Position numbers and translations under genes: made by a program. Below, piece by piece: positions 22,803 to 37,000 of a stretch of 64,000 nt of DNA. Numbering within the stretch: position 1 is the stretch's first letter; the number at the start of each line of letters is the position of its first letter. The stretch spans positions 6,324,001 through 6,388,000 of the forward strand of contig WHVY01000005.1 in the NCBI GenBank assembly GCA_022266195.1, in the 5' to 3' direction. Origin of the DNA: Tetranychus cinnabarinus. Taxonomy: Eukaryota > Arthropoda > Arachnida > Trombidiformes > Tetranychidae. The notes below the pieces were generated by a model, which saw only the letters and a program-made list of their open reading frames with translations, was not told the DNA's origin and searched no databases.

Positions 22803-23008
22803 TTGCAAATGAAGGAGGTAACAAGAAAGTTGATCTTACGTTAATCACTTGTGATATTGATTAAGATAATAATGGAGATTATGATCAGATTTGGTTTAGT
22901 TTTCATTGTTTCTTTTCATTCATTATCATCCTAATCATTGATTAGTAATCAATATCAAAAAATTTTGTGATTAACATAAGATTTTCTTGTTTTCACCTTC
23001 ATTTGCAA
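22803..23008. repeat. Imperfect inverted repeat (about 206 bp fold-back)
   Basis: The left arm (about 22803-22865, starting TTGCAAATGAAGG) pairs with the right arm (about 22940-23008, ending ATTTGCAA). Matching blocks include ACAAGAAA, TTAATCAC and GATATTGATTA. The pairing is interrupted but extends for roughly 60 bp per arm. No TA or other target duplication stands out. It could be a decayed MITE or a transcribed hairpin. Confidence 0.6.
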
Positions 23009-23110
23009 GGAATCAAGTTTTACTTCCTTTAACATTACAATAATCTCTGGCACTGCTCTAAGGATTGGTTCCTAAAGAGCTGATATATCGTTAGTACCGG
23101 TATAAATAAT

Positions 23111-23679
23111 TTACTTATTGCGAATGCTGAAGGATAGGTTGTGACAGAGGCTCCAGCTTTTGTCAGAGATGTTGCGTACTCAGAAAGTGTTACATCGAAA
23201 CAAATATCAAGACCAAGTTTACCGATAGGAGCTTCAAGAGGTGATGTTTATCTCTCTCCTGGAACTGTAAATTCAGTTTCAACAGCAAACATGTTATCAG
23301 GTTTGTATCAGTATCAGGAAAGCACCAAGATGAGTTTTACGTTTTGAGTTGAACCAATTTATCCCGAGTTATTGATGACGACAAAAGTGCTGGCCCTTTA
23401 TCCTCTAGAAAAAAATTATTAGCGAAAAAGAATGTATTATACGATGAGTCAACCTTTGTCCTTACCAACATAATCTCGTTTTTCATGAAAACTGTGAAAG
23501 CTAGTTTTCATCTTTGTCAGCTGAACGACAGCAATTATTTTTTGCTATCAGGATCGCCATTTGTTGTTGTTTCATCTAGAGATCTAACTTATTGGATCAA
23601 TGTCGAGATGAGAAATGACTCACGATTCAAAGTTATCGATGAGGGGAATTCACATGGAAACATTTTTCCATCAATATAA
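23111..23679 (+). pseudogene. Possible coding remnant, family not recognised
   Basis: Two open stretches in different frames follow each other. One ends at 23347 (including SRPSLPIGASRGDVYLSPG). The other is open from about 23360 to the stop at 23679 (including DDKSAGPLSSRKK, NVLYDESTFVLTN and FLLSGSPFVVVSSRDLTYW). The composition is protein-like and the frame change falls between them, as expected for a frameshifted relic or for two exons whose junction I cannot place. There is no convincing start codon. I do not recognise the family, and chance open reading cannot be excluded. Confidence 0.25.
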
Positions 23680-25019
23680 ACAAACTGGACTGGGATCAGA
23701 GATGAAAAGCAAAAAAGGGCAAAAAACTGGGCAATATTTTCAACTATTTTTGACTATGATTTGTAACATTAATTAGAGTTGTGAAGCACAAAGAAACAAG
23801 TAGATCATTTGAAAGTTACTTGATTATGAAACTTATTCACAATCACGAGAACTGATAATATTTCGAATGACCGTAATTTTTTGGATAGTTTTACTCCGCT
23901 CAACATAAACCTTGGATTGATTTATGGTTCGAGCTCGATAATATAATAGATACATTGTTACATTTTTTGTGATAATCTAGTTATCAAAGATTTACGACTC
24001 TTTGTATTAAATATTACATGCACAATAATACATTTATAATAATTTACATTATTAATAAATTGAATCTAATTCGTTGGATGAACATGATGTGTTACAATCT
24101 TTGAATCTATTGAAAATAAACTGAGAGGCTCAGAAACAAAGAGTATAGCTCTTTGCTTAGAACCCAATCTTAAATCATTAAATCACTCAAACGCTTCACA
24201 ATTTTATACTGAATTTAGTGAAAGAATACTTTCTTTCTCAGAAATATCATTTCTATTGAATCTGATTCTAGATTCTGGAAGAGCTAGAGATTGACTTGGC
24301 AGAATCATAATTAATAGAAATCGGATTCCGTTAGCAGTATCTGCAAAGATTATCAACCACCAGATCCAAATATGATGGTCTAAAATGAGTACTAGCTTAA
24401 TCGTATGTTTTACATCGAATCCGTGCAAAATTAAATCTGTTTGGTTAACGTAAATTTTATTCAACATTAAATCGTGCTGATATTAATCAGATTTCTTTTC
24501 ATACTCCGATCATCTAGCCTAGTTAACGTTTATTCACTAACGTCTAACGTCACGTTTAACGCCACTTTGAATCATAAACATCGGCAATTTAATACTAATA
24601 TTTTAAGTAGTTTTCGTGCGGCATTTGTTGGAAAAAATAAAATCACTTTAACTTGTTACCAATCATTGCTCCAATTAAATTATCAAAGACAGCTGTGTGA
24701 ATTTAACGAGAAATTGAGTCACAACACTAATATCAAATGTCATAGACTCATAAGCAAATATTTTTGCATTTCTCTATATGCAAATTTTTGAAAATTCATC
24801 GTTCTGAATATCCAATAAGCTTGAAATTAGCAAAAAAACAAGATTCTACATTCTTTTTTATAGTTGTAAGACACACATGCAAAAAATGTTTGATTAGTTT
24901 TGCACTATGCCCTTTAAGGGATTATTGACTTCGTCTGTGCTAAGACAAACAACATTAATTCCTACTGGTAATATGAATCATTATTTAACCAGATACACCA
25001 AATTATGCTTAAAATTTAG

Positions 25020-25027
25020 TATATAAA
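25020..25027 (+). promoter_or_regulatory. TATA box of the silk gene
   Basis: TATATAAA lies 69 bp before the ATG at 25096, which would place transcription start near 25050 and leave a 5' UTR of about 45 nt. A strong TATA box suits a highly expressed, gland-specific gene. Confidence 0.6.
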
Positions 25028-25095
25028 CTGCCTGGAATTTGAGAACATTATAAGTTCATAATTATTTGAATATAATACCCGATAAAACAACTAAA

Positions 25096-28000
25096 ATGAA
25101 AATAAGTTTGATAACTTTGTGCTTAGCTTTGACAGCTTTCGCAGCTTTCAATGCTGTAGAAGCTAATAGCTTATCGAGATGGAGCCTAAACACTAATGCT
25201 GGTATCGGTAGCTTATTTGGACTACTCGGAAGCGGAAAAAAATCGACTGATTCAAAATCTGGAAGTAGTGCTAGCTCTAGTTCTGGTTCAAAGTCTAATT
25301 CTGCTACATCAGCATCGAACAATACAACAGCAACTACCAATGAAACAGGATCGTCAGCTCCTCCAGGTTCAACAGGATCCAAATCATCAGCAGCTTCATC
25401 AGGAGCAGCTTCAGGTTCATCAGGATCATCTTCAGCATCAGGACAAGGATCAGGTTCATCAGGTTCAGGATCATCTGGTTCAGGTTCATCAGGAGCATCT
25501 TCAGGATCAGCAGCATCAGCAGCCTCAGGTTCATCAGCAGCAGCAGCTTCAGACTCATCATCTGCACCAGCAGCATCATCAACTAATGGAACAGGATCAT
25601 CATCAGCAGCTTCAAGTTCAGCAGCAGCATCAGCAGCAGCAGCTTCAGATTCATCATCAGGACCAACATCAACCGGTAACTCAGGTAACTCAGCATCATC
25701 AGGATCAGGATCCGGATCATCAGCAGCTTCATCAGGAGCAGCTTCAGGTTCATCAGGATCATCTGCAGCATCAGGACAAGGATCAGGTTCATCAGGTTCA
25801 GGATCATCTGGTTCAGGTTCATCAGGAGCATCTTCAGGATCAGCAGCATCAGCAGCCTCAGGTTCATCAGCAGCAGCAGCTTCAGACTCATCATCTGCAC
25901 CAGCAGCATCATCAACTAATGGATCAGGATCATCATCAGCAGCTTCAAGTTCAGCAGCAGCATCAGCAGCAGTAGCTTCAGATTCATCATCAAAACCAAC
26001 ATCAACCGGTAACTCAGGTAACTCAGCATCATCAGGATCAGGATCCGGATCATCAGCAGCTTCATCAGGAGCAGCTTCAGGTTCATCAGGATCATCTGCA
26101 GCATCAGGACAAGGATCAGGTTCATCAGGTTCAGGATCATCTGGTTCAGGTTCATCAGGAGCAGCAGCTTCAGACTCATCATCTGCACCAGCAGCATCAT
26201 CAACTAATGGATCAGGATCATCATCAGCAGCTTCAAGTTCAGCAGCAGCATCAGCAGCAGCAGCTTCAGATTCATCATCAGGACCAACATCAACCGGTAA
26301 CTCAGGTAACTCAGCATCATCAGGATCAGGATCCGGATCATCAGCAGCTTCATCAGGAGCAGCTTCAGGTTCATCAGGATCATCTGCAGCATCAGGACAA
26401 GGATCAGGTTCATCAGGTTCAGGATCATCTGGTTCAGGTTCATCAGGAGCATCTTCAGGATCAGCAGCATCAGCAGCCTCAGGTTCATCAGCAGCAGCAG
26501 CTTCAGACTCATCATCTGCACCAGCAGCATCATCAACTAATGGATCAGGATCATCATCAGCAGCTTCAAGTTCAGCAGCAGCATCAGCAGCAGCAGCTTC
26601 AGATTCATCATCAGGACCAACATCAACCGGTAACTCAGGTAACTCAGCATCATCAGGATCAGGATCCGGATCATCAGCAGCTTCATCAGGAGCAGCTTCA
26701 GGTTCATCAGGATCATCTGCAGCATCAGGACAAGGATCAGGTTCATCAGGTTCAGGATCATCTGGTTCAGGTTCATCAGGAGCATCTTCAGGATCAGCAG
26801 CATCAGCAGCCTCAGGTTCATCAGCAGCAGCAGCTTCAGACTCATCATCTGCACCAGCAGCATCATCAACTAATGGATCAGGATCATCATCAGCAGCTTC
26901 AAGTTCAGCAGCAGCATCAGCAGCAGCAGCTTCAGATTCATCATCAGGACCAACATCAACCGGTAACTCAGGTAACTCAGCATCATCAGGATCAGGATCC
27001 GGATCATCAGCAGCTTCATCAGGAGCAGCTTCAGGTTCATCAGGATCATCTGCAGCATCAGGACAAGGATCAGGTTCATCAGGTTCAGGATCATCTGGTT
27101 CAGGTTCATCAGGAGCATCTTCAGGATCAGCAGCATCAGCAGCCTCAGGTTCATCAGCAGCAGCAGCTTCAGACTCATCATCTGCACCAGCAGCATCATC
27201 AACTAATGGATCAGGATCATCATCAGCAGCTTCAAGTTCAGCAGCAGCATCAGCAGCAGCAGCTTCAGATTCATCATCAGGACCAACATCAACCGGTAAC
27301 TCAGGTAACTCAGCATCATCAGGATCAGGATCCGGATCATCAGCAGCTTCATCAGGAGCAGCTTCAGGTTCATCAGGATCATCTGCAGCATCAGGACAAG
27401 GATCAGGTTCATCAGGTTCAGGATCATCTGGTTCAGGTTCATCAGGAGCATCTTCAGGATCAGCAGCATCAGCAGCCTCAGGTTCATCAGCAGCAGCAGC
27501 TTCAGACTCATCATCTGCACCAGCAGCATCATCAACTAATGGATCAGGATCATCATCAGCAGCTTCAAGTTCAGCAGCAGCATCAGCAGCAGCAGCTTCA
27601 GATTCATCATCAGGACCAACATCAACCGGTAACTCAGGTAACTCAGCATCATCAGGATCAGGATCCGGATCATCAGCAGCTTCATCAGGAGCAGCTTCAG
27701 GTTCATCAGGATCATCTGCAGCATCAGGACAAGGATCAGGTTCATCAGGTTCAGGATCATCTGGTTCAGGTTCATCAGGAGCATCTTCAGGATCAGCAGC
27801 ATCAGCAGCCTCAGGTTCATCAGCAGCAGCAGCTTCAGACTCATCATCTGCACCAGCAGCATCATCAACTAATGGATCAGGATCATCATCAGCAGCTTCA
27901 AGTTCAGCAGCAGCATCAGCAGCAGCAGCTTCAGATTCATCATCAGGACCAACATCAACCGGTAACTCAGGTAACTCAGCATCATCAGGATCAGGATCCG

Positions 28001-31000
28001 GATCATCAGCAGCTTCATCAGGAGCAGCTTCAGGTTCATCAGGATCATCTGCAGCATCAGGACAAGGATCAGGTTCATCAGGTTCAGGATCATCTGGTTC
28101 AGGTTCATCAGGAGCATCTTCAGGATCAGCAGCATCAGCAGCCTCAGGTTCATCAGCAGCAGCAGCTTCAGACTCATCATCTGCACCAGCAGCATCATCA
28201 ACTAATGGATCAGGATCATCATCAGCAGCTTCAAGTTCAGCAGCAGCATCAGCAGCAGCAGCTTCAGATTCATCATCAGGACCAACATCAACCGGTAACT
28301 CAGGTAACTCAGCATCATCAGGATCAGGATCCGGATCATCAGCAGCTTCATCAGGAGCAGCTTCAGGTTCATCAGGATCATCTGCAGCATCAGGACAAGG
28401 ATCAGGTTCATCAGGTTCAGGATCATCTGGTTCAGGTTCATCAGGAGCATCTTCAGGATCAGCAGCATCAGCAGCCTCAGGTTCATCAGCAGCAGCAGCT
28501 TCAGACTCATCATCTGCACCAGCAGCATCATCAACTAATGGATCAGGATCATCATCAGCAGCTTCAAGTTCAGCAGCAGCATCAGCAGCAGCAGCTTCAG
28601 ATTCATCATCAGGACCAACATCAACCGGTAACTCAGGTAACTCAGCATCATCAGGATCAGGATCCGGATCATCAGCAGCTTCATCAGGAGCAGCTTCAGG
28701 TTCATCAGGATCATCTGCAGCATCAGGACAAGGATCAGGTTCATCAGGTTCAGGATCATCTGGTTCAGGTTCATCAGGAGCATCTTCAGGATCAGCAGCA
28801 TCAGCAGCCTCAGGTTCATCAGCAGCAGCAGCTTCAGACTCATCATCTGCACCAGCAGCATCATCAACTAATGGATCAGGATCATCATCAGCAGCTTCAA
28901 GTTCAGCAGCAGCATCAGCAGCAGCAGCTTCAGATTCATCATCAGGACCAACATCAACCGGTAACTCAGGTAACTCAGCATCATCAGGATCAGGATCCGG
29001 ATCATCAGCAGCTTCATCAGGAGCAGCTTCAGGTTCATCAGGATCATCTGCAGCATCAGGACAAGGATCAGGTTCATCAGGTTCAGGATCATCTGGTTCA
29101 GGTTCATCAGGAGCATCTTCAGGATCAGCAGCATCAGCAGCCTCAGGTTCATCAGCAGCAGCAGCTTCAGACTCATCATCTGCACCAGCAGCATCATCAA
29201 CTAATGGATCAGGATCATCATCAGCAGCTTCAAGTTCAGCAGCAGCATCAGCAGCAGCAGCTTCAGATTCATCATCAGGACCAACATCAACCGGTAACTC
29301 AGGTAACTCAGCATCATCAGGATCAGGATCCGGATCATCAGCAGCTTCATCAGGAGCAGCTTCAGGTTCATCAGGATCATCTGCAGCATCAGGACAAGGA
29401 TCAGGTTCATCAGGTTCAGGATCATCTGGTTCAGGTTCATCAGGAGCATCTTCAGGATCAGCAGCATCAGCAGCCTCAGGTTCATCAGCAGCAGCAGCTT
29501 CAGACTCATCATCTGCACCAGCAGCATCATCAACTAATGGATCAGGATCATCATCAGCAGCTTCAAGTTCAGCAGCAGCATCAGCAGCAGCAGCTTCAGA
29601 TTCATCATCAGGACCAACATCAACCGGTAACTCAGGTAACTCAGCATCATCAGGATCAGGATCCGGATCATCAGCAGCTTCATCAGGAGCAGCTTCAGGT
29701 TCATCAGGATCATCTGCAGCATCAGGACAAGGATCAGGTTCATCAGGTTCAGGATCATCTGGTTCAGGTTCATCAGGAGCATCTTCAGGATCAGCAGCAT
29801 CAGCAGCCTCAGGTTCATCAGCAGCAGCAGCTTCAGACTCATCATCTGCACCAGCAGCATCATCAACTAATGGATCAGGATCATCATCAGCAGCTTCAAG
29901 TTCAGCAGCAGCATCAGCAGCAGCAGCTTCAGATTCATCATCAGGACCAACATCAACCGGTAACTCAGGTAACTCAGCATCATCAGGATCAGGATCCGGA
30001 TCATCAGCAGCTTCATCAGGAGCAGCTTCAGGTTCATCAGGATCATCTGCAGCATCAGGACAAGGATCAGGTTCATCAGGTTCAGGATCATCTGGTTCAG
30101 GTTCATCAGGAGCATCTTCAGGATCAGCAGCATCAGCAGCCTCAGGTTCATCAGCAGCAGCAGCTTCAGACTCATCATCTGCACCAGCAGCATCATCAAC
30201 TAATGGATCAGGATCATCATCAGCAGCTTCAAGTTCAGCAGCAGCATCAGCAGCAGCAGCTTCAGATTCATCATCAGGACCAACATCAACCGGTAACTCA
30301 GGTAACTCAGCATCATCAGGATCAGGATCCGGATCATCAGCAGCTTCATCAGGAGCAGCTTCAGGTTCATCAGGATCATCTGCAGCATCAGGACAAGGAT
30401 CAGGTTCATCAGGTTCAGGATCATCTGGTTCAGGTTCATCAGGAGCATCTTCAGGATCAGCAGCATCAGCAGCCTCAGGTTCATCAGCAGCAGCAGCTTC
30501 AGACTCATCATCTGCACCAGCAGCATCATCAACTAATGGATCAGGATCATCATCAGCAGCTTCAAGTTCAGCAGCAGCATCAGCAGCAGCAGCTTCAGAT
30601 TCATCATCAGGACCAACATCAACCGGTAACTCAGGTAACTCAGCATCATCAGGATCAGGATCCGGATCATCAGCAGCTTCATCAGGAGCAGCTTCAGGTT
30701 CATCAGGATCATCTGCAGCATCAGGACAAGGATCAGGTTCATCAGGTTCAGGATCATCTGGTTCAGGTTCATCAGGAGCATCTTCAGGATCAGCAGCATC
30801 AGCAGCCTCAGGTTCATCAGCAGCAGCAGCTTCAGACTCATCATCTGCACCAGCAGCATCATCAACTAATGGATCAGGATCATCATCAGCAGCTTCAAGT
30901 TCAGCAGCAGCATCAGCAGCAGCAGCTTCAGATTCATCATCAGGACCAACATCAACCGGTAACTCAGGTAACTCAGCATCATCAGGATCAGGATCCGGAT

Positions 31001-34000
31001 CATCAGCAGCTTCATCAGGAGCAGCTTCAGGTTCATCAGGATCATCTGCAGCATCAGGACAAGGATCAGGTTCATCAGGTTCAGGATCATCTGGTTCAGG
31101 TTCATCAGGAGCATCTTCAGGATCAGCAGCATCAGCAGCCTCAGGTTCATCAGCAGCAGCAGCTTCAGACTCATCATCTGCACCAGCAGCATCATCAACT
31201 AATGGATCAGGATCATCATCAGCAGCTTCAAGTTCAGCAGCAGCATCAGCAGCAGCAGCTTCAGATTCATCATCAGGACCAACATCAACCGGTAACTCAG
31301 GTAACTCAGCATCATCAGGATCAGGATCCGGATCATCAGCAGCTTCATCAGGAGCAGCTTCAGGTTCATCAGGATCATCTGCAGCATCAGGACAAGGATC
31401 AGGTTCATCAGGTTCAGGATCATCTGGTTCAGGTTCATCAGGAGCATCTTCAGGATCAGCAGCATCAGCAGCCTCAGGTTCATCAGCAGCAGCAGCTTCA
31501 GACTCATCATCTGCACCAGCAGCATCATCAACTAATGGATCAGGATCATCATCAGCAGCTTCAAGTTCAGCAGCAGCATCAGCAGCAGCAGCTTCAGATT
31601 CATCATCAGGACCAACATCAACCGGTAACTCAGGTAACTCAGCATCATCAGGATCAGGATCCGGATCATCAGCAGCTTCATCAGGAGCAGCTTCAGGTTC
31701 ATCAGGATCATCTGCAGCATCAGGACAAGGATCAGGTTCATCAGGTTCAGGATCATCTGGTTCAGGTTCATCAGGAGCATCTTCAGGATCAGCAGCATCA
31801 GCAGCCTCAGGTTCATCAGCAGCAGCAGCTTCAGACTCATCATCTGCACCAGCAGCATCATCAACTAATGGATCAGGATCATCATCAGCAGCTTCAAGTT
31901 CAGCAGCAGCATCAGCAGCAGCAGCTTCAGATTCATCATCAGGACCAACATCAACCGGTAACTCAGGTAACTCAGCATCATCAGGATCAGGATCCGGATC
32001 ATCAGCAGCTTCATCAGGAGCAGCTTCAGGTTCATCAGGATCATCTGCAGCATCAGGACAAGGATCAGGTTCATCAGGTTCAGGATCATCTGGTTCAGGT
32101 TCATCAGGAGCATCTTCAGGATCAGCAGCATCAGCAGCCTCAGGTTCATCAGCAGCAGCAGCTTCAGACTCATCATCTGCACCAGCAGCATCATCAACTA
32201 ATGGATCAGGATCATCATCAGCAGCTTCAAGTTCAGCAGCAGCATCAGCAGCAGCAGCTTCAGATTCATCATCAGGACCAACATCAACCGGTAACTCAGG
32301 TAACTCAGCATCATCAGGATCAGGATCCGGATCATCAGCAGCTTCATCAGGAGCAGCTTCAGGTTCATCAGGATCATCTGCAGCATCAGGACAAGGATCA
32401 GGTTCATCAGGTTCAGGATCATCTGGTTCAGGTTCATCAGGAGCATCTTCAGGATCAGCAGCATCAGCAGCCTCAGGTTCATCAGCAGCAGCAGCTTCAG
32501 ACTCATCATCTGCACCAGCAGCATCATCAACTAATGGATCAGGATCATCATCAGCAGCTTCAAGTTCAGCAGCAGCATCAGCAGCAGCAGCTTCAGATTC
32601 ATCATCAGGACCAACATCAACCGGTAACTCAGGTAACTCAGCATCATCAGGATCAGGATCCGGATCATCAGCAGCTTCATCAGGAGCAGCTTCAGGTTCA
32701 TCAGGATCATCTGCAGCATCAGGACAAGGATCAGGTTCATCAGGTTCAGGATCATCTGGTTCAGGTTCATCAGGAGCATCTTCAGGATCAGCAGCATCAG
32801 CAGCCTCAGGTTCATCAGCAGCAGCAGCTTCAGACTCATCATCTGCACCAGCAGCATCATCAACTAATGGATCAGGATCATCATCAGCAGCTTCAAGTTC
32901 AGCAGCAGCATCAGCAGCAGCAGCTTCAGATTCATCATCAGGACCAACATCAACCGGTAACTCAGGTAACTCAGCATCATCAGGATCAGGATCCGGATCA
33001 TCAGCAGCTTCATCAGGAGCAGCTTCAGGTTCATCAGGATCATCTGCAGCATCAGGACAAGGATCAGGTTCATCAGGTTCAGGATCATCTGGTTCAGGTT
33101 CATCAGGAGCATCTTCAGGATCAGCAGCATCAGCAGCCTCAGGTTCATCAGCAGCAGCAGCTTCAGACTCATCATCTGCACCAGCAGCATCATCAACTAA
33201 TGGATCAGGATCATCATCAGCAGCTTCAAGTTCAGCAGCAGCATCAGCAGCAGCAGCTTCAGATTCATCATCAGGACCAACATCAACCGGTAACTCAGGT
33301 AACTCAGCATCATCAGGATCAGGATCCGGATCATCAGCAGCTTCATCAGGAGCAGCTTCAGGTTCATCAGGATCATCTGCAGCATCAGGACAAGGATCAG
33401 GTTCATCAGGTTCAGGATCATCTGGTTCAGGTTCATCAGGAGCATCTTCAGGATCAGCAGCATCAGCAGCCTCAGGTTCATCAGCAGCAGCAGCTTCAGA
33501 CTCATCATCTGCACCAGCAGCATCATCAACTAATGGATCAGGATCATCATCAGCAGCTTCAAGTTCAGCAGCAGCATCAGCAGCAGCAGCTTCAGATTCA
33601 TCATCAGGACCAACATCAACCGGTAACTCAGGTAACTCAGCATCATCAGGATCAGGATCCGGATCATCAGCAGCTTCATCAGGAGCAGCTTCAGGTTCAT
33701 CAGGATCATCTGCAGCATCAGGACAAGGATCAGGTTCATCAGGTTCAGGATCATCTGGTTCAGGTTCATCAGGAGCATCTTCAGGATCAGCAGCATCAGC
33801 AGCCTCAGGTTCATCAGCAGCAGCAGCTTCAGACTCATCATCTGCACCAGCAGCATCATCAACTAATGGATCAGGATCATCATCAGCAGCTTCAAGTTCA
33901 GCAGCAGCATCAGCAGCAGCAGCTTCAGATTCATCATCAGGACCAACATCAACCGGTAACTCAGGTAACTCAGCATCATCAGGATCAGGATCCGGATCAT

Positions 34001-37000
34001 CAGCAGCTTCATCAGGAGCAGCTTCAGGTTCATCAGGATCATCTGCAGCATCAGGACAAGGATCAGGTTCATCAGGTTCAGGATCATCTGGTTCAGGTTC
34101 ATCAGGAGCATCTTCAGGATCAGCAGCATCAGCAGCCTCAGGTTCATCAGCAGCAGCAGCTTCAGACTCATCATCTGCACCAGCAGCATCATCAACTAAT
34201 GGATCAGGATCATCATCAGCAGCTTCAAGTTCAGCAGCAGCATCAGCAGCAGCAGCTTCAGATTCATCATCAGGACCAACATCAACCGGTAACTCAGGTA
34301 ACTCAGCATCATCAGGATCAGGATCCGGATCATCAGCAGCTTCATCAGGAGCAGCTTCAGGTTCATCAGGATCATCTGCAGCATCAGGACAAGGATCAGG
34401 TTCATCAGGTTCAGGATCATCTGGTTCAGGTTCATCAGGAGCATCTTCAGGATCAGCAGCATCAGCAGCCTCAGGTTCATCAGCAGCAGCAGCTTCAGAC
34501 TCATCATCTGCACCAGCAGCATCATCAACTAATGGATCAGGATCATCATCAGCAGCTTCAAGTTCAGCAGCAGCATCAGCAGCAGCAGCTTCAGATTCAT
34601 CATCAGGACCAACATCAACCGGTAACTCAGGTAACTCAGCATCATCAGGATCAGGATCCGGATCATCAGCAGCTTCATCAGGAGCAGCTTCAGGTTCATC
34701 AGGATCATCTGCAGCATCAGGACAAGGATCAGGTTCATCAGGTTCAGGATCATCTGGTTCAGGTTCATCAGGAGCATCTTCAGGATCAGCAGCATCAGCA
34801 GCCTCAGGTTCATCAGCAGCAGCAGCTTCAGACTCATCATCTGCACCAGCAGCATCATCAACTAATGGATCAGGATCATCATCAGCAGCTTCAAGTTCAG
34901 CAGCAGCATCAGCAGCAGCAGCTTCAGATTCATCATCAGGACCAACATCAACCGGTAACTCAGGTAACTCAGCATCATCAGGATCAGGATCCGGATCATC
35001 AGCAGCTTCATCAGGAGCAGCTTCAGGTTCATCAGGATCATCTGCAGCATCAGGACAAGGATCAGGTTCATCAGGTTCAGGATCATCTGGTTCAGGTTCA
35101 TCAGGAGCATCTTCAGGATCAGCAGCATCAGCAGCCTCAGGTTCATCAGCAGCAGCAGCTTCAGACTCATCATCTGCACCAGCAGCATCATCAACTAATG
35201 GATCAGGATCATCATCAGCAGCTTCAAGTTCAGCAGCAGCATCAGCAGCAGCAGCTTCAGATTCATCATCAGGACCAACATCAACCGGTAACTCAGGTAA
35301 CTCAGCATCATCAGGATCAGGATCCGGATCATCAGCAGCTTCATCAGGAGCAGCTTCAGGTTCATCAGGATCATCTGCAGCATCAGGACAAGGATCAGGT
35401 TCATCAGGTTCAGGATCATCTGGTTCAGGTTCATCAGGAGCATCTTCAGGATCAGCAGCATCAGCAGCCTCAGGTTCATCAGCAGCAGCAGCTTCAGACT
35501 CATCATCTGCACCAGCAGCATCATCAACTAATGGATCAGGATCATCATCAGCAGCTTCAAGTTCAGCAGCAGCATCAGCAGCAGCAGCTTCAGATTCATC
35601 ATCAGGACCAACATCAACCGGTAACTCAGGTAACTCAGCATCATCAGGATCAGGATCCGGATCATCAGCAGCTTCATCAGGAGCAGCTTCAGGTTCATCA
35701 GGATCATCTGCAGCATCAGGACAAGGATCAGGTTCATCAGGTTCAGGATCATCTGGTTCAGGTTCATCAGGAGCATCTTCAGGATCAGCAGCATCAGCAG
35801 CCTCAGGTTCATCAGCAGCAGCAGCTTCAGACTCATCATCTGCACCAGCAGCATCATCAACTAATGGATCAGGATCATCATCAGCAGCTTCAAGTTCAGC
35901 AGCAGCATCAGCAGCAGCAGCTTCAGATTCATCATCAGGACCAACATCAACCGGTAACTCAGGTAACTCAGCATCATCAGGATCAGGATCCGGATCATCA
36001 GCAGCTTCATCAGGAGCAGCTTCAGGTTCATCAGGATCATCTGCAGCATCAGGACAAGGATCAGGTTCATCAGGTTCAGGATCATCTGGTTCAGGTTCAT
36101 CAGGAGCATCTTCAGGATCAGCAGCATCAGCAGCCTCAGGTTCATCAGCAGCAGCAGCTTCAGACTCATCATCTGCACCAGCAGCATCATCAACTAATGG
36201 ATCAGGATCATCATCAGCAGCTTCAAGTTCAGCAGCAGCATCAGCAGCAGCAGCTTCAGATTCATCATCAGGACCAACATCAACCGGTAACTCAGGTAAC
36301 TCAGCATCATCAGGATCAGGATCCGGATCATCAGCAGCTTCATCAGGAGCAGCTTCAGGTTCATCAGGATCATCTGCAGCATCAGGACAAGGATCAGGTT
36401 CATCAGGTTCAGGATCATCTGGTTCAGGTTCATCAGGAGCATCTTCAGGATCAGCAGCATCAGCAGCCTCAGGTTCATCAGCAGCAGCAGCTTCAGACTC
36501 ATCATCTGCACCAGCAGCATCATCAACTAATGGATCAGGATCATCATCAGCAGCTTCAAGTTCAGCAGCAGCATCAGCAGCAGCAGCTTCAGATTCATCA
36601 TCAGGACCAACATCAACCGGTAACTCAGGTAACTCAGCATCATCAGGATCAGGATCCGGATCATCAGCAGCTTCATCAGGAGCAGCTTCAGGTTCATCAG
36701 GATCATCTGCAGCATCAGGACAAGGATCAGGTTCATCAGGTTCAGGATCATCTGGTTCAGGTTCATCAGGAGCATCTTCAGGATCAGCAGCATCAGCAGC
36801 CTCAGGTTCATCAGCAGCAGCAGCTTCAGACTCATCATCTGCACCAGCAGCATCATCAACTAATGGATCAGGATCATCATCAGCAGCTTCAAGTTCAGCA
36901 GCAGCATCAGCAGCAGCAGCTTCAGATTCATCATCAGGACCAACATCAACCGGTAACTCAGGTAACTCAGCATCATCAGGATCAGGATCCGGATCATCAG

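Larger units (their letters stand above)
22428..25019. other. Long non-coding region upstream of the silk gene
   Basis: This 2.6-kb region contains a fold-back at 22803-23008, a possible coding remnant at 23111-23679 and a minus-strand open frame at 24204-24467. The latter has an ATG start and 87 hydrophobic residues, with no family recognised and no splice partners found. Nothing else resembles a gene. The proximal part must hold the silk promoter and any gland-specific control elements. Confidence 0.5.

Noticed and set aside
24190..24300. Short words shared with the region before GLDC exon 2 (CACAATTTTAT, then TCTGGAAGAGCT)
   Set aside because: Matches are short and spaced differently; probably chance in AT-rich DNA.
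24204..24467. 87-residue hydrophobic minus-strand frame, considered as a gustatory-receptor fragment
   Set aside because: It has an ATG and membrane-like stretches, but no receptor motif and no neighbouring exons; not enough to call.
24474..24791. 105-codon plus-strand open frame before the silk gene
   Set aside because: It starts at GTG, has no ATG near its beginning, no signal or domain, and lies in AT-rich DNA.
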